Below, piece by piece: positions 1 to 6,811 of a DNA stretch of 34,359 bases. The DNA is from Gordonia sp. ABSL11-1 (lineage in GTDB: Bacteria > Actinomycetota > Actinomycetes > Mycobacteriales > Mycobacteriaceae). The position numbers and the translations under genes were made by a program. The notes beneath the pieces were generated by a model. The model saw only the letters and a program-made list of their open reading frames with translations. It was not told the DNA's origin and ran no database searches. The stretch lies in the NCBI RefSeq assembly GCF_030315685.1, contig NZ_JASXSI010000037.1:1-34359 (forward strand). The letters run 5' to 3'. The stretch's first letter is position 1. The number at the start of each line of letters is the position of its first letter.

Positions 1-68
1 CTTCGACGAGAACGCCCACGGCACTTCAGACTCGCTGTCGGCATCTTGCCGCCAGGCTGAGGCAGCAT

Positions 69-504
69 GTGCCTATGGTGCGGAAACTGACGGGCAACGA
101 GACCGCTGAACTGTTGAGCCGCGACGCGGTGGCCCGACTGGCCACCGTCGACAAGACGGCTATCCACACGTGGTACCGAATTGGTTGTTTGGGACTGTGG
201 TCGGTTCTATTTCACCAGCTTTATCGACCGTCCACTCCTCGCCCGCATACGGGCCAATCCGCACGTTGGGCTCGTCGTCGACATCGAGGACGAACTACGG
301 CCCGAATGCGAACGACTCAACAAGCAAGTTCGGATCACCGGCGATGGGAGGATCACCCGTGACACCGACGGAGCGTGGACGATACGAATCAGAGCCAAGT
401 ACGTCGATCAATCCATCGCACCGGACACGCCGCACCTTCACGGCCGCGAACGCGCTCTCATCACGATTTCTTCCAGAACGGTACTGGCAGTAGCCAGTAC
501 CTGA
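69..504 (+). pseudogene. Split-barrel (PPOX/F420-type) oxidoreductase, frameshifted
   Basis: The three forward frames each carry one part of a single protein. Frame 3 reads LSRDAVARLATVDK from about 75 to 157. Frame 2 reads GYPHVVPNW at 158-184. Frame 1 reads VWDCGRFYFTSF through RANPHVGLVVD to VLAVAST, ending at the stop at 504. In order they make one small protein of the pyridoxamine-5'-phosphate-oxidase-like, FMN/F420-binding split-barrel family, about 140 residues, which is full length. Two one-base losses, near 155-158 and 184-187, would explain the shifts. As read, no full-length product can be made. A start at ATG 75 or GTG 69 is possible. Family assignment rests on the recognisable strand pattern. 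The exact cofactor is not decidable here, and the lesions could be sequencing errors. Confidence 0.7.
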
Positions 505-544
505 CGCTAGGCGACCGCTACAGACTATTAGGCGCCCGCCTCAA

Positions 545-717
545 GTTCACGCGGACCTGCGGCTCGACGACGGGATACTGACCGGTCGCAAAGGCATCGC
601 CCGGTTGATGTGGATGCTCGGAGTAGCCGGGATCGGGTCAGCCGGCAAGAAGCATCGCAAGCCCACACCATCGGTGCATGAAGATCTCGTCGAACGGCGA
701 TTCAAAGAACCCGCACC
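545..717 (+). mobile_element. IS3-family transposase OrfB fragment
   Basis: Translated forward from 545, this stretch reads VHADLRLDDG, then GRKGIARLMWMLGVAGIG, then KKHRKPTPSVHEDLVERRF. That is the order seen in the region of IS3-type OrfB proteins just before the DDE catalytic core: helical HAxLR, RKxxARLM, a basic linker, then DLVxRxF. About 57 codons remain. There is no start, no DDE core and no inverted repeats, so it is a remnant. It runs into the last codons of the opposite-strand membrane gene ending at 702, suggesting that the insertion or its deletion set that gene's present 3' end. Confidence 0.6.
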
Positions 718-2171
718 CCTGCCGGCCCGGCCACGAACAGTGTTGCGCGGTACTTCTCGTAGAACGAGTCCACCCGCCGCACATAGAGCCATCCCGCCAC
801 GCACCAGGCCAGCGCAAGAGCAATACCGGCGAGCATCAGTGCAGCCAACCCGTACGCCGCGATCTCGACAGCGCGGATACTCGTCCACGCGACCTTGTCG
901 AACGCGAGAACCACCAGGTAAGTCACACTGTTGACCGCGACGACGACAATCCCGGTGCCCAGCCCGAACCCTCGTCGTGGCACGACAATGCCTGCGCGGA
1001 TCAGCCGCTGACGCCGCGAGAACCATTCGCCCGCGGCAACGAGCGCACTGACGAGGAACAACAACATCGCCAGGCCGAGCGCAACTCGCGTGAGGAGGAC
1101 AGCGCCCGGAAGCACGGAACTGGTAATCGCCATGTTCAGGCAGGTGGCGCCCAGGAGAACGATCAAGACCGCGACGCCGAAGCTGCTGATCCGCTCGCTC
1201 AGACGCAGACGGGTGAACCGGGCCATGCGACACAGCCCCCAGGCCATCCAGAACATGCCTGCACCGAGCAGCGCAGAGAAGATCCGGATCGACACTTCCT
1301 CCGGAAGATGTACTGACTGCGCGACATCCTGCTGCACCCGCGTCAGCTTCTCGAACACGCCCGTCGCATACAGCGAAACCGTCGCGAATACGATCAGGGT
1401 CGACGCAGTAATGCTGGCGATAGCAGCGCCTGTCCAACGCCGCGGCTCGCCCCACACCGCAATGCCCAACCGCGCGATCATGCGGGAACCGAGCAACCAC
1501 ACCCCGGCAATGCTCATCCATGAGATCGCAGTGCCCGCGGCCGCTGCGACATCGACGGGACTCCCCGTAGCGCTCCCGCCGAGCCAGACGAATGCACCTA
1601 TGATCACGCCAGCGACGACCGAATACGTCGCAAGCCCCGCGAACAGCTGCTTCATCACCGGTGCGTGCGTGCGCAATACCCAGACAACGCCGCGGACCGC
1701 CACTTCCACACCAGAAGCGAACTGTGCGAACGACCAAGCCGTCGGCAGATAGCGCAGTCGCCTGACACGTAACGCCACCGCTCGCTGTCGCCGCAAAACG
1801 TGCAGCAACATCACCCGCCGGAGACCGAGCAGCTCCCCGGCAGTGACCTCGCGACCGTCGGCGAGCGCCGAGACAGCAGCGAGATGATCGAGATTGACCT
1901 CATCCGGGACGTCATCTAGGACTTTCGGACCAACCATCGACAGCGCGCTCGAGAACTCCTGGACTGCCCACGTGTCCAGCCACAGCCCCCTGCGATCAAG
2001 CTCAGCCACCGCAGTCCGCTGGAACGCCACCTCCCACCGCGACGACCGCAACAGCGGCACACCCAACGACACCACCACCAGCGCATACATGATGATCGGC
2101 GTGAGGAACAAGGATAAAAGGACCGTCTGCATCACATCCATGCGCGAGAGGGTAAGACGCCACACCGACAA
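702..2171 (-). CDS. Polytopic membrane protein of unknown function
   Basis: A 489-residue membrane protein if the TTG at 2171 is used; ATG codons at 2141 and 2132 are alternatives and none has a clear Shine-Dalgarno sequence. An N-terminal membrane segment (about residues 17-38) is followed by a soluble stretch rich in Arg and acidic residues to about 145. Roughly nine further hydrophobic segments lie between about 180 and 470, including GLATYSVVAGVIIGAFVWL and AVLIVLLGATCLNMA. I recognise no catalytic motif or transporter signature. The C-terminus (FVAGPAGVRVL) ends inside the IS3 transposase scrap, so the native tail may have been replaced. Neighbours are remnants, so context says nothing about function. 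Confidence 0.7.
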   Translation of the reverse strand: MSVWRLTLSRMDVMQTVLLSLFLTPIIMYALVVVSLGVPLLRSSRWEVAFQRTAVAELDRRGLWLDTWAVQEFSSALSMVGPKVLDDVPDEVNLDHLAAVSALADGREVTAGELLGLRRVMLLHVLRRQRAVALRVRRLRYLPTAWSFAQFASGVEVAVRGVVWVLRTHAPVMKQLFAGLATYSVVAGVIIGAFVWLGGSATGSPVDVAAAAGTAISWMSIAGVWLLGSRMIARLGIAVWGEPRRWTGAAIASITASTLIVFATVSLYATGVFEKLTRVQQDVAQSVHLPEEVSIRIFSALLGAGMFWMAWGLCRMARFTRLRLSERISSFGVAVLIVLLGATCLNMAITSSVLPGAVLLTRVALGLAMLLFLVSALVAAGEWFSRRQRLIRAGIVVPRRGFGLGTGIVVVAVNSVTYLVVLAFDKVAWTSIRAVEIAAYGLAALMLAGIALALAWCVAGWLYVRRVDSFYEKYRATLFVAGPAGVRVL

Positions 2172-2355
2172 GTTCGTCTTACGAGTCCGCGCATGCGTCG
2201 ATGGGCCCCACCCCCTCCGGCGGAATGTGAACGCAATAACAAACCTCGACCTCCGCGAAGCGGAATCCGGGTGTCAATTGAGACATCAGGTCTCGAATCT
2301 GTGGAGGCGATCCGAAGAAGCTCGAAACTTGTGCACCTGTCAACAAACAAGTGGT

Positions 2356-2847
2356 ATGACCTTGCCGCCCACGACAATCGAAACACTTCGCGCCGGACTG
2401 GAGGCTGACCTCGAGCAGTACACCCGCCACAGCCACGACGAACTCCAACGGATCAAACGCCGCATCGACGACGTCAACCGCCAACGACGACGATGGGCCG
2501 ACCTCGCCATGAACGACGCGGTGCCACTCGACATCGCCAAAGAAGAACAAGCCTCGCTCGCAGGGCAACTGGTGCAGCTGCAACACCAGATGGGCAGCCT
2601 GACCGACACCAACGAAGACCACGCAGCAGTGATCCACCGCGCACTCGCGACACTGGAACGCTGCGGCATCGCCTACGCCGAAGCGCAACCACAGGCCCGC
2701 CGTGAACTCAACCGGTCGTGGTTCGACCGAATCTTCGTCGACGTCGAACACGGTGAGCCCGTCATCGACAGCGCAGACAGAACTGACACCCTTGAAATCT
2801 TGACCACAGCCAAGGTGGGCGCCCGCGCCCGAGTGAGGATAAGCTGA
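2356..2847 (+). pseudogene. Large serine recombinase, C-terminal remnant
   Basis: The first in-frame ATG gives 163 residues rich in charged helix: a coiled coil from about 10 to 60 (ELQRIKRRIDDVNRQRRRW), a second helical arm (KEEQASLAGQLVQLQHQM), then RRELNRSWFDRIFVDVEHGEP. This is the layout of the coiled-coil and C-terminal segment that follows the zinc ribbon in large serine integrases. The catalytic N-terminal domain with its active serine, the recombinase domain and the zinc ribbon cysteines are all absent upstream. I read it as the tail of a lost integrase. It ends 46 bp before the tRNA-derived repeat at 2893, pointing to an earlier element at the same place. Confidence 0.65.
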
Positions 2848-2892
2848 CCCTTCGAACGTATTCGACCGTCAAGGGTTCGATGATCGCCTCAA

Positions 2893-2941
2893 TTGTGGAG
2901 CTAAGGGGACTCGAACCCCTGACCCCCACACTGCCAGTGTG
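2893..2941. repeat. Left attachment site: tRNA-Ala 3' fragment
   Basis: This is identical over 49 bp to 10506-10554. It covers the anticodon stem-loop, variable region, T arm and acceptor 3' strand of tRNA-Ala on the minus strand, but not the 5' half, so it cannot encode a working tRNA. The inner edge of identity is the anticodon stem palindrome CACACTGCCAGTGTG, a common strand-exchange region for tRNA-targeting tyrosine integrases. Confidence 0.92.
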
Positions 2942-3044
2942 AAAGTCAGTGTGTGCTGGTGTCTTTCGCGTCGCTCGGCGTCTCATCTACCAGCGCTTAC
3001 ACGTCCTCGGTTGTCTACCCCGTGTTGGCGCGTGACCTGCCGTC

Positions 3045-3064
3045 GTAGGACACAGTTAGGACAC
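3045..3064. repeat. Probable integrase arm-type sites, left arm
   Basis: The 20-bp GTAGGACACAGTTAGGACAC holds two tandem TAGGACAC-type sites. It matches 10416-10435 at the other end with one difference. Paired short repeats just inside each attachment site are the pattern of arm-type sites bound by the N-terminal domain of lambda-like integrases. The assignment is from position and repetition only. Confidence 0.55.
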
Positions 3065-3125
3065 GCGAACGGCTGTTCTACGACTGACCCACGGCAGAGG
3101 ACGGCGGCGGCTAGTGTCATGAGCC

Positions 3126-3488
3126 GTGGATGATTCAACGTTGAGCGGGATCGAGGCAGTCGAAATTGCCAGCGAGCTACCAGGGGTCAGTGCGTGGGTG
3201 TCGCCTATCACGATCACCCCCCTCGGGTTGGGCTTCAACGTCTACGCAAAAACGGACGTTCGCGGCGTCCGCTATCACGTGTCGGCCTCGACCGAGCTCG
3301 CAGGCGAAACGGTATGGATTGGCGGCGGCAACTCGGCCTCTGCGAAGTTCTCAATGACACAGCTGTGGTGGAAAGTCGACCCGAATCAGGTTGAGTGGCC
3401 GCTGACAATCCGGATTTACGAGGCTGACGGGCACGACCCGGCAGACCGGCGGCACGTCGAGACGTTAACCGCAGCCCGCCAATCCTGA
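3126..3488 (+). CDS. Hypothetical protein, satellite cargo at left end
   Basis: A 120-residue soluble protein starting at GTG 3126 (VDDSTLSGIEAVEIA). The start at 3119 (ATG) is followed almost at once by a stop and is not this frame. It looks like a small beta-rich fold: WVSPITITPLGLGFNVYAK, VRYHVSASTELAG, ETVWIGGG, then a Trp pair (LWWKVDPN) and WPLTIRIYEADGH. There is no membrane segment, signal peptide or known motif. It sits alone between the left attachment site and the end of the leftward operon, facing that operon. This is a usual place for accessory (morph) genes in satellites and islands. Function unknown. Confidence 0.65.
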   Translation: MDDSTLSGIEAVEIASELPGVSAWVSPITITPLGLGFNVYAKTDVRGVRYHVSASTELAGETVWIGGGNSASAKFSMTQLWWKVDPNQVEWPLTIRIYEADGHDPADRRHVETLTAARQS

Positions 3489-3491
3489 CCG

Positions 3492-3533
3492 ATGACGAAC
3501 GGCCCCGCCGAATTGCTCGGCGGAGTCCGTCAT
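3492..3533. terminator. Bidirectional hairpin between convergent genes
   Basis: An inner stem CCGCCGA/TCGGCGG (3505-3511 with 3517-3523) sits within an outer ATGACG/CGTCAT pairing (3492-3497 with 3528-3533). It lies between the cargo gene ending at 3488 and the peptidase gene ending at 3544, so it can serve both strands. There is no long T run. Confidence 0.55.
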
Positions 3534-3543
3534 TGTCGACGGG

Positions 3544-4035
3544 TCAGGTCAGCGCCCGTCGACCGGCCCGCAGATCCGCGAGGTAGGCGTCGGCACGCGC
3601 ACCGCTCGGGACCCGCAGCGCCCGCAGGACATCGCCCGGCCCGACCTCGGCGAACCCGTAGAGCTGCGTGGCAAGTTCGCAGATCGCGGGCCACGTGCGA
3701 TCGACCAAGCCGCGCGCGTGGTCGAGGTCGTACGGCCCCGCCGAGGCGACCATCGCCCGGTCGTCGCGGTGGACTGCGAGCCGGGCGCTGACGTCGTGCG
3801 CGCTCGGTCGGCGACCGAGGGTGAACCGCAGTTCGGCAGCGGTGCCCGCGTAGAGGGCGACCGGCGGGACACCGCCGGGGTGCTGCGCGAACTCGCAGGT
3901 ACCGGCGTGCGTCGGGTCGCCGTCGAGCAGACGAACGCGCTCGATCTCGCGCCCGTGGATGAATCCGGCCACCGCGTGCCCGGCCTCGTGAACTGCGACC
4001 GCGAGCTGTGCGCGGTCGACGACGTGCTTGGTCAT
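3544..4035 (-). CDS. Stand-alone M41-like zinc metallopeptidase
   Basis: 163 residues. HEAGH at 16-20 gives two zinc-binding His and a catalytic Glu. LYAGTAAELRF (61-71) resembles the conserved GRxAEE region of FtsH-type M41 peptidases. SAHDVSARLAV (79-88) resembles the NDL..AT helix that supplies the third, Asp, zinc ligand (Asp81 here). Unlike FtsH it has no AAA ATPase and no membrane segments, so it is a bare protease domain and must obtain substrates some other way. It starts at ATG 4035, preceded by AGGAG, overlapping the zinc-ribbon gene by ATGA. It is the last gene of the leftward operon. Substrate unknown. Cleavage of a phage or satellite regulator is speculation. Confidence 0.78.
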   Translation of the reverse strand: MTKHVVDRAQLAVAVHEAGHAVAGFIHGREIERVRLLDGDPTHAGTCEFAQHPGGVPPVALYAGTAAELRFTLGRRPSAHDVSARLAVHRDDRAMVASAGPYDLDHARGLVDRTWPAICELATQLYGFAEVGPGDVLRALRVPSGARADAYLADLRAGRRALT

Positions 4036-4202
4036 TGTCGGATCTCCTGACGTCGGGTCTCGGTGAAGTAGGCCGATCGGCGTTCGGCGCGGGTCGGGTC
4101 ACGGTCGAGGCCGATAGCTCGGTCGACGCACGCCCGGCAGCGCGCACCGTGAACGCTGCCCTTCCAGTTGAGGCACGGGCCGCCGCAATCCCAGCAGGTC
4201 AC
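4032..4202 (-). CDS. 56-aa zinc-ribbon protein
   Basis: A 56-residue ORF from GTG 4202 to TGA at 4032. Its start overlaps the previous gene's stop (GTGA) and its stop overlaps the peptidase start (ATGA), so the three genes are translationally coupled. The N-terminus has CWDCGGPC at 3-10, followed by CRAC at 22-25, which gives two CxxC knuckles for one zinc. A basic, probably helical tail follows (RDPTRAERRSAYFTETRR). Similar tiny zinc ribbons act in nucleic-acid binding or as protein adaptors. The tight coupling suggests it works with, or regulates, the metallopeptidase. That is inference. Confidence 0.7.
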   Translation of the reverse strand: MTCWDCGGPCLNWKGSVHGARCRACVDRAIGLDRDPTRAERRSAYFTETRRQEIRQ

Positions 4203-4864
4203 AGCGCCACCCCCAGGCGTCGCAGCTCGGCGTCGGGGTCCGACGTCGGCGCGGTGCTGGCCGTGGCCGCCGCTGCCTGCACCCGCTCGACGCCACGCTC
4301 GACGACTCCGGCGGCGCTATCGAGGCCGCGCAGGACGTCGACCAGGCGCTCGCTCGCGGTATCGAGTCCGCGACGGTGGCCAGGTCGCACCGCTCGCCCG
4401 AGTAGCGCGCCGAGGTCGTCGCTCACCTGCTCGGCGTAGGCGGTCAGCGCCGCCGACCACTCGCCCGTGTCGAGGTCGTCGAGGGTGACAACGGGCGCGG
4501 CGGGTCGCTGTGCCCGGTCGGTGAGCAACTGACGCGCACGGCGGCGGTCCGACATGTCGGCGATGTGTGCGGTACGCCGCGCCGCGTCAGACTCGGCCAG
4601 CAGCGCGACGGCGACGAACACGACCTCGGCCACCGCGTCATTCACGCCGGACACGGCCAGCCGGTGCGCGTGCGGCGTCGGCGATCCGGCCACCGCCTCA
4701 GCCAACGGGCCGGTGATCTCTTCGACCTCGGCGCAGAGATCGAACGCGGCGTCGAGCGTGACCGTCAGGTGCTTTCGCCGCCGCTCCCGTAGCTCGGTCT
4801 GCGAGAACTCGCGGGGCCGATCGTAGAACTCTCGGGGTTGGTACCCGTACCCGTTCGCAGGCAT
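4199..4864 (-). CDS. Helical hypothetical protein of the satellite operon
   Basis: 221 residues from ATG 4864, chosen because AGGAGG lies 7 nt upstream; the longer frame to 5071 merely overlaps the preceding gene. The N-terminus is Tyr/Arg rich (YGYQPREFYDRPREFS). The rest is predicted mostly helical and Ala-rich, with FDLCAEVEEITGPLAEAVAG, AVAEVVFVAVALLAESDAARR and a closing amphipathic helix near VVERGVERVQAAAATAS. There is no membrane segment long enough to be convincing and no catalytic motif. It lies directly after the TerS-like gene with a 34-nt gap and overlaps the zinc-ribbon gene. I do not recognise the family. A packaging or capsid-related role is possible only by position. Confidence 0.65.
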   Translation of the reverse strand: MPANGYGYQPREFYDRPREFSQTELRERRRKHLTVTLDAAFDLCAEVEEITGPLAEAVAGSPTPHAHRLAVSGVNDAVAEVVFVAVALLAESDAARRTAHIADMSDRRRARQLLTDRAQRPAAPVVTLDDLDTGEWSAALTAYAEQVSDDLGALLGRAVRPGHRRGLDTASERLVDVLRGLDSAAGVVERGVERVQAAAATASTAPTSDPDAELRRLGVAL

Positions 4865-4898
4865 ATGTCCTCCTAGTTTGGTGTTGTGGCGCAGTCGA

Positions 4899-5636
4899 TT
4901 ACGGGGCGTTGAACACGACCGTGCTCGGTCGGTTGCCGCCGAGGCGCTGCATGTACCCGCCGGTCGGCGGGGCGTAGACGGGGCGCGGTGCGGGTGCAGC
5001 GACGGGCTCGGGGTCCGGCTCGACGACGGGCTCGGGCACCGCCTCGCGCCTCGGGGCCGGCGCGGGGCCATCCACGTCGGCCCACGGCTCGGGCCCGGTG
5101 GCCGTTTCGGCGCTGTGTGCCCCGCTCGCGGACGAAACGGGCTCGCGGGTGTCGTAACCCTCGGGCACCACCGTTCGGCCCGCGTCGTGGACCGGCGGCA
5201 CTGCCCCGCGCAACTCGCGCGCCATATCGGGCCGAAGCCCGGCGATCAGCTCGGCGGCCTGCTCGGCGAACTCGCGGTCGGTGATCTGGCCGACGCCCAC
5301 GGCGACGGCGGTCGGCGCGTTGAGGCCGAACAGCTTGGCGCGGCGGTCGATCACGCCGAGGACGACACGGGCGGCATCCACGTCACCGGCCAGCGCCGCG
5401 TCCCAGTGCCCGGCCATGAGGGCGTCGAGTCGCTGGCCCTCGATCTGGCGCAGCTCGTCGACCCGCTCGTGTTCGATCCGCGTCAGCAGGCGGTCGACGG
5501 CCTTACGTGCGCCGGACTCGTCGCGGTAGCCGAGGTGTTCAGCGATCACGCGGTAGGGCTGCCCCTCGATCCGCAGCGCGAGCGCGGTACTCGCGCGGTC
5601 CCGCTCATCGGGTTGGGGGATGGAGTTGTCGGTCAC
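4899..5636 (-). CDS. Small-terminase-like HTH protein
   Basis: 245 residues from GTG 5636, which overlaps the upstream stop (GTGA). Residues about 12-50 form a homeodomain-like HTH (ALALRIEGQPYRVIAEHLGY, then ARKAVDRLL). A helical segment follows (LRQIEGQRLDALMAGHW) and ends in VLGVIDRRAKLFGLNAP. This order, including the RRAKLxGLxAP ending, is typical of small terminase subunits and terminase-like HTH proteins of actinophages. The C-terminal half is Pro/Ala/Glu rich and probably disordered. No large terminase is present. In phage satellites a lone TerS redirects the helper's packaging motor to satellite DNA, and that is the likely role here. A plain DNA-binding regulator is the alternative. 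Confidence 0.6.
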   Translation of the reverse strand: MTDNSIPQPDERDRASTALALRIEGQPYRVIAEHLGYRDESGARKAVDRLLTRIEHERVDELRQIEGQRLDALMAGHWDAALAGDVDAARVVLGVIDRRAKLFGLNAPTAVAVGVGQITDREFAEQAAELIAGLRPDMARELRGAVPPVHDAGRTVVPEGYDTREPVSSASGAHSAETATGPEPWADVDGPAPAPRREAVPEPVVEPDPEPVAAPAPRPVYAPPTGGYMQRLGGNRPSTVVFNAP

Positions 5637-5893
5637 GGGTGCGCCTTTCGGACGGGGATTGATCGGACAGGCCCGAGATCGCTCGGCACCTCGACGTACG
5701 CCGCAGGCCCGAGGTGCCGCAGCTCGGCAGGGCGAATGATCGGCGCGTCGAGCTGTTCGGCCAGAGCGCGTTTATCGACGGACCGCAGATAGTCGAGGTA
5801 CGCCTTCTTTCGCTCGGGCGGCCAAGCGCTGATCTCGGCGTGTACCGCTGCGACGGCGGGGTCGTCGAGACGGGGGTCGTCGTGGTCAGTCAT
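5633..5893 (-). CDS. Small hypothetical protein
   Basis: 86 residues from ATG 5893 (MTDHDDPRLDD), chosen because a purine-rich GAAAGG lies about 10 nt upstream. It overlaps the previous stop by 8 nt and its own stop overlaps the TerS-like start by 4 nt. The N-terminus is acidic, followed by a helical, basic middle (WPPERKKAYLDYLRSVDKRALAEQL) and a C-terminal stretch ending PVRSIPVRKAHP. There are no Cys residues and no membrane segment. I do not recognise it. The stop/start overlaps with its neighbours indicate one operon. Confidence 0.6.
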   Translation of the reverse strand: MTDHDDPRLDDPAVAAVHAEISAWPPERKKAYLDYLRSVDKRALAEQLDAPIIRPAELRHLGPAAYVEVPSDLGPVRSIPVRKAHP

Positions 5894-6074
5894 GGGGGTG
5901 AACCTTTCGGGTCGGGTGGATAGGTGGACGGACAAGGGACAGGGCGCGGTCGACGTCGAGGTCGAGCACCGCCCGGCACACCTCGGCCAGGCCCTCGACG
6001 TCGAGGCGGCCCGAGGTGAACGCCTGCGCGGTCTCTCGACCGAGGGCGTCGTAGTCGGCGGTCGGGGCGCTCAC
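5886..6074 (-). CDS. Small hypothetical protein, 62 aa
   Basis: 62 residues from GTG 6074, overlapping the preceding stop by GTGA. It is acidic and helical (YDALGRETAQAFTSGRLDVE, then LAEVCRAVLDLDVDRALSLV) with a Pro/His-rich tail. It could be a small helical adaptor, but no family is recognised. It is supported as a gene mainly by its coupling on both sides within the operon. Confidence 0.55.
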   Translation of the reverse strand: MSAPTADYDALGRETAQAFTSGRLDVEGLAEVCRAVLDLDVDRALSLVRPPIHPTRKVHPHD

Positions 6075-6370
6075 CGCGTGCCCTCGGCGATCACGGCCAG
6101 GCTCGCGACGATGGACTCCAGAGCGGCGGCGGTCCGGTCGGCGGACTCGGCACTCGACACCGCTGCCAGCGCGGCGGCAACCGCGCAGCCGTCGCGGTGC
6201 CCGGCGCCCTCGGCGTCGAGGACGTCGGCGGCGTCGCGGGCACGGTCGAGGATCGGCACCGCTGGCAGGGCCTTGGTCGGGTCGTCGGGGTCGATACCGA
6301 GCGCCACCGCTGCCTCACGGCGTCGGGCCTCGGCTGCGCGTTCATGCAACGGCGGGCGGTTGGTGGTCAT
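6071..6370 (-). CDS. Small helical hypothetical protein
   Basis: 99 residues from ATG 6370, selected because GAGGAG lies about 10 nt upstream; a GTG at 6397 is less likely. The N-terminus is basic and helical (LHERAAEARRREAAVALG). A short Pro-containing link (DPDDPTKALPAVPILD) and an Ala-rich C-terminal helix (ALESIVASLAVIAEGTR) follow. It is the first gene after the iteron region and begins the run of overlapping small genes. Function not recognised. Confidence 0.58.
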   Translation of the reverse strand: MTTNRPPLHERAAEARRREAAVALGIDPDDPTKALPAVPILDRARDAADVLDAEGAGHRDGCAVAAALAAVSSAESADRTAAALESIVASLAVIAEGTR

Positions 6371-6550
6371 GTTGCTGGTTCTCCTCGGGTCGGTCACCGC
6401 TCCCGTGTCGGGTAGCTGTGTGTCGTGTTCGTTGTCGGTGTCGGTCGTCGTCTCACCGCTCTCGGGCCGAGGCTCCCGAGGTCGGTGTCTGGGTCGGTCA
6501 GGTCATGGCACAGCTCCCCTCATCCACCGCTGTCGGTGTTCGTCTGGTCG

Positions 6551-6789
6551 GGGTGCGCGCCGGGGTGTACGGGTGCGCGGCCCCTATAGGGGCCGCCGCG
6601 CACCCGCGCACCCCTCGCACGCCAACCCGCGCACCTCCGCGCACGCAACAATGAAAATTGGCGTTGAACTGCGCATATTGGTGCGCGGGTAGGTGTATCC
6701 GCGCACGTCCGCGCACCCCGCGCACATCAACGGCGAGGCCGTCGGTGTTGTGGTGTTTGTGCAGGTCAGAGGGTGCGCGGAGTGCGCGG
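6551..6789. repeat. Iteron cluster, probable satellite replication origin
   Basis: The 8-mer CCGCGCAC or its complement GTGCGCGG occurs at 6573, 6596, 6604, 6627, 6637, 6681, 6699, 6709, 6718, 6773 and 6782, with near matches at 6553 and 6613. The copies flank a locally A+T-richer core at about 6645-6680. A 16-bp palindrome, GGCCCCTATAGGGGCC, lies at 6579-6594. The array sits immediately downstream of the replication helicase gene. Iterons on both sides of an A+T-rich core next to rep is the layout of SaPI-type satellite origins. The whole gap 6371-6811 holds no convincing gene. The ORF 6498-6815 is low complexity generated by the iterons. Confidence 0.72.
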
Positions 6790-6811
6790 ACGGGGTTTCG
6801 GCGTTCGGGTG

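Noticed and set aside
547..1737. 396-aa minus-strand ORF
   Set aside because: Out-of-frame shadow of the membrane protein at 702-2171; Arg/Cys-rich composition without hydrophobic segments.
2896..2941. Second tRNA-Ala gene
   Set aside because: Only the 3' part is present; the D arm and 5' acceptor strand are missing, so it is an attachment-site scar.
6551..6789. Possible CRISPR array
   Set aside because: Repeats are 8 bp, irregularly spaced and in both orientations, unlike CRISPR repeats and spacers.
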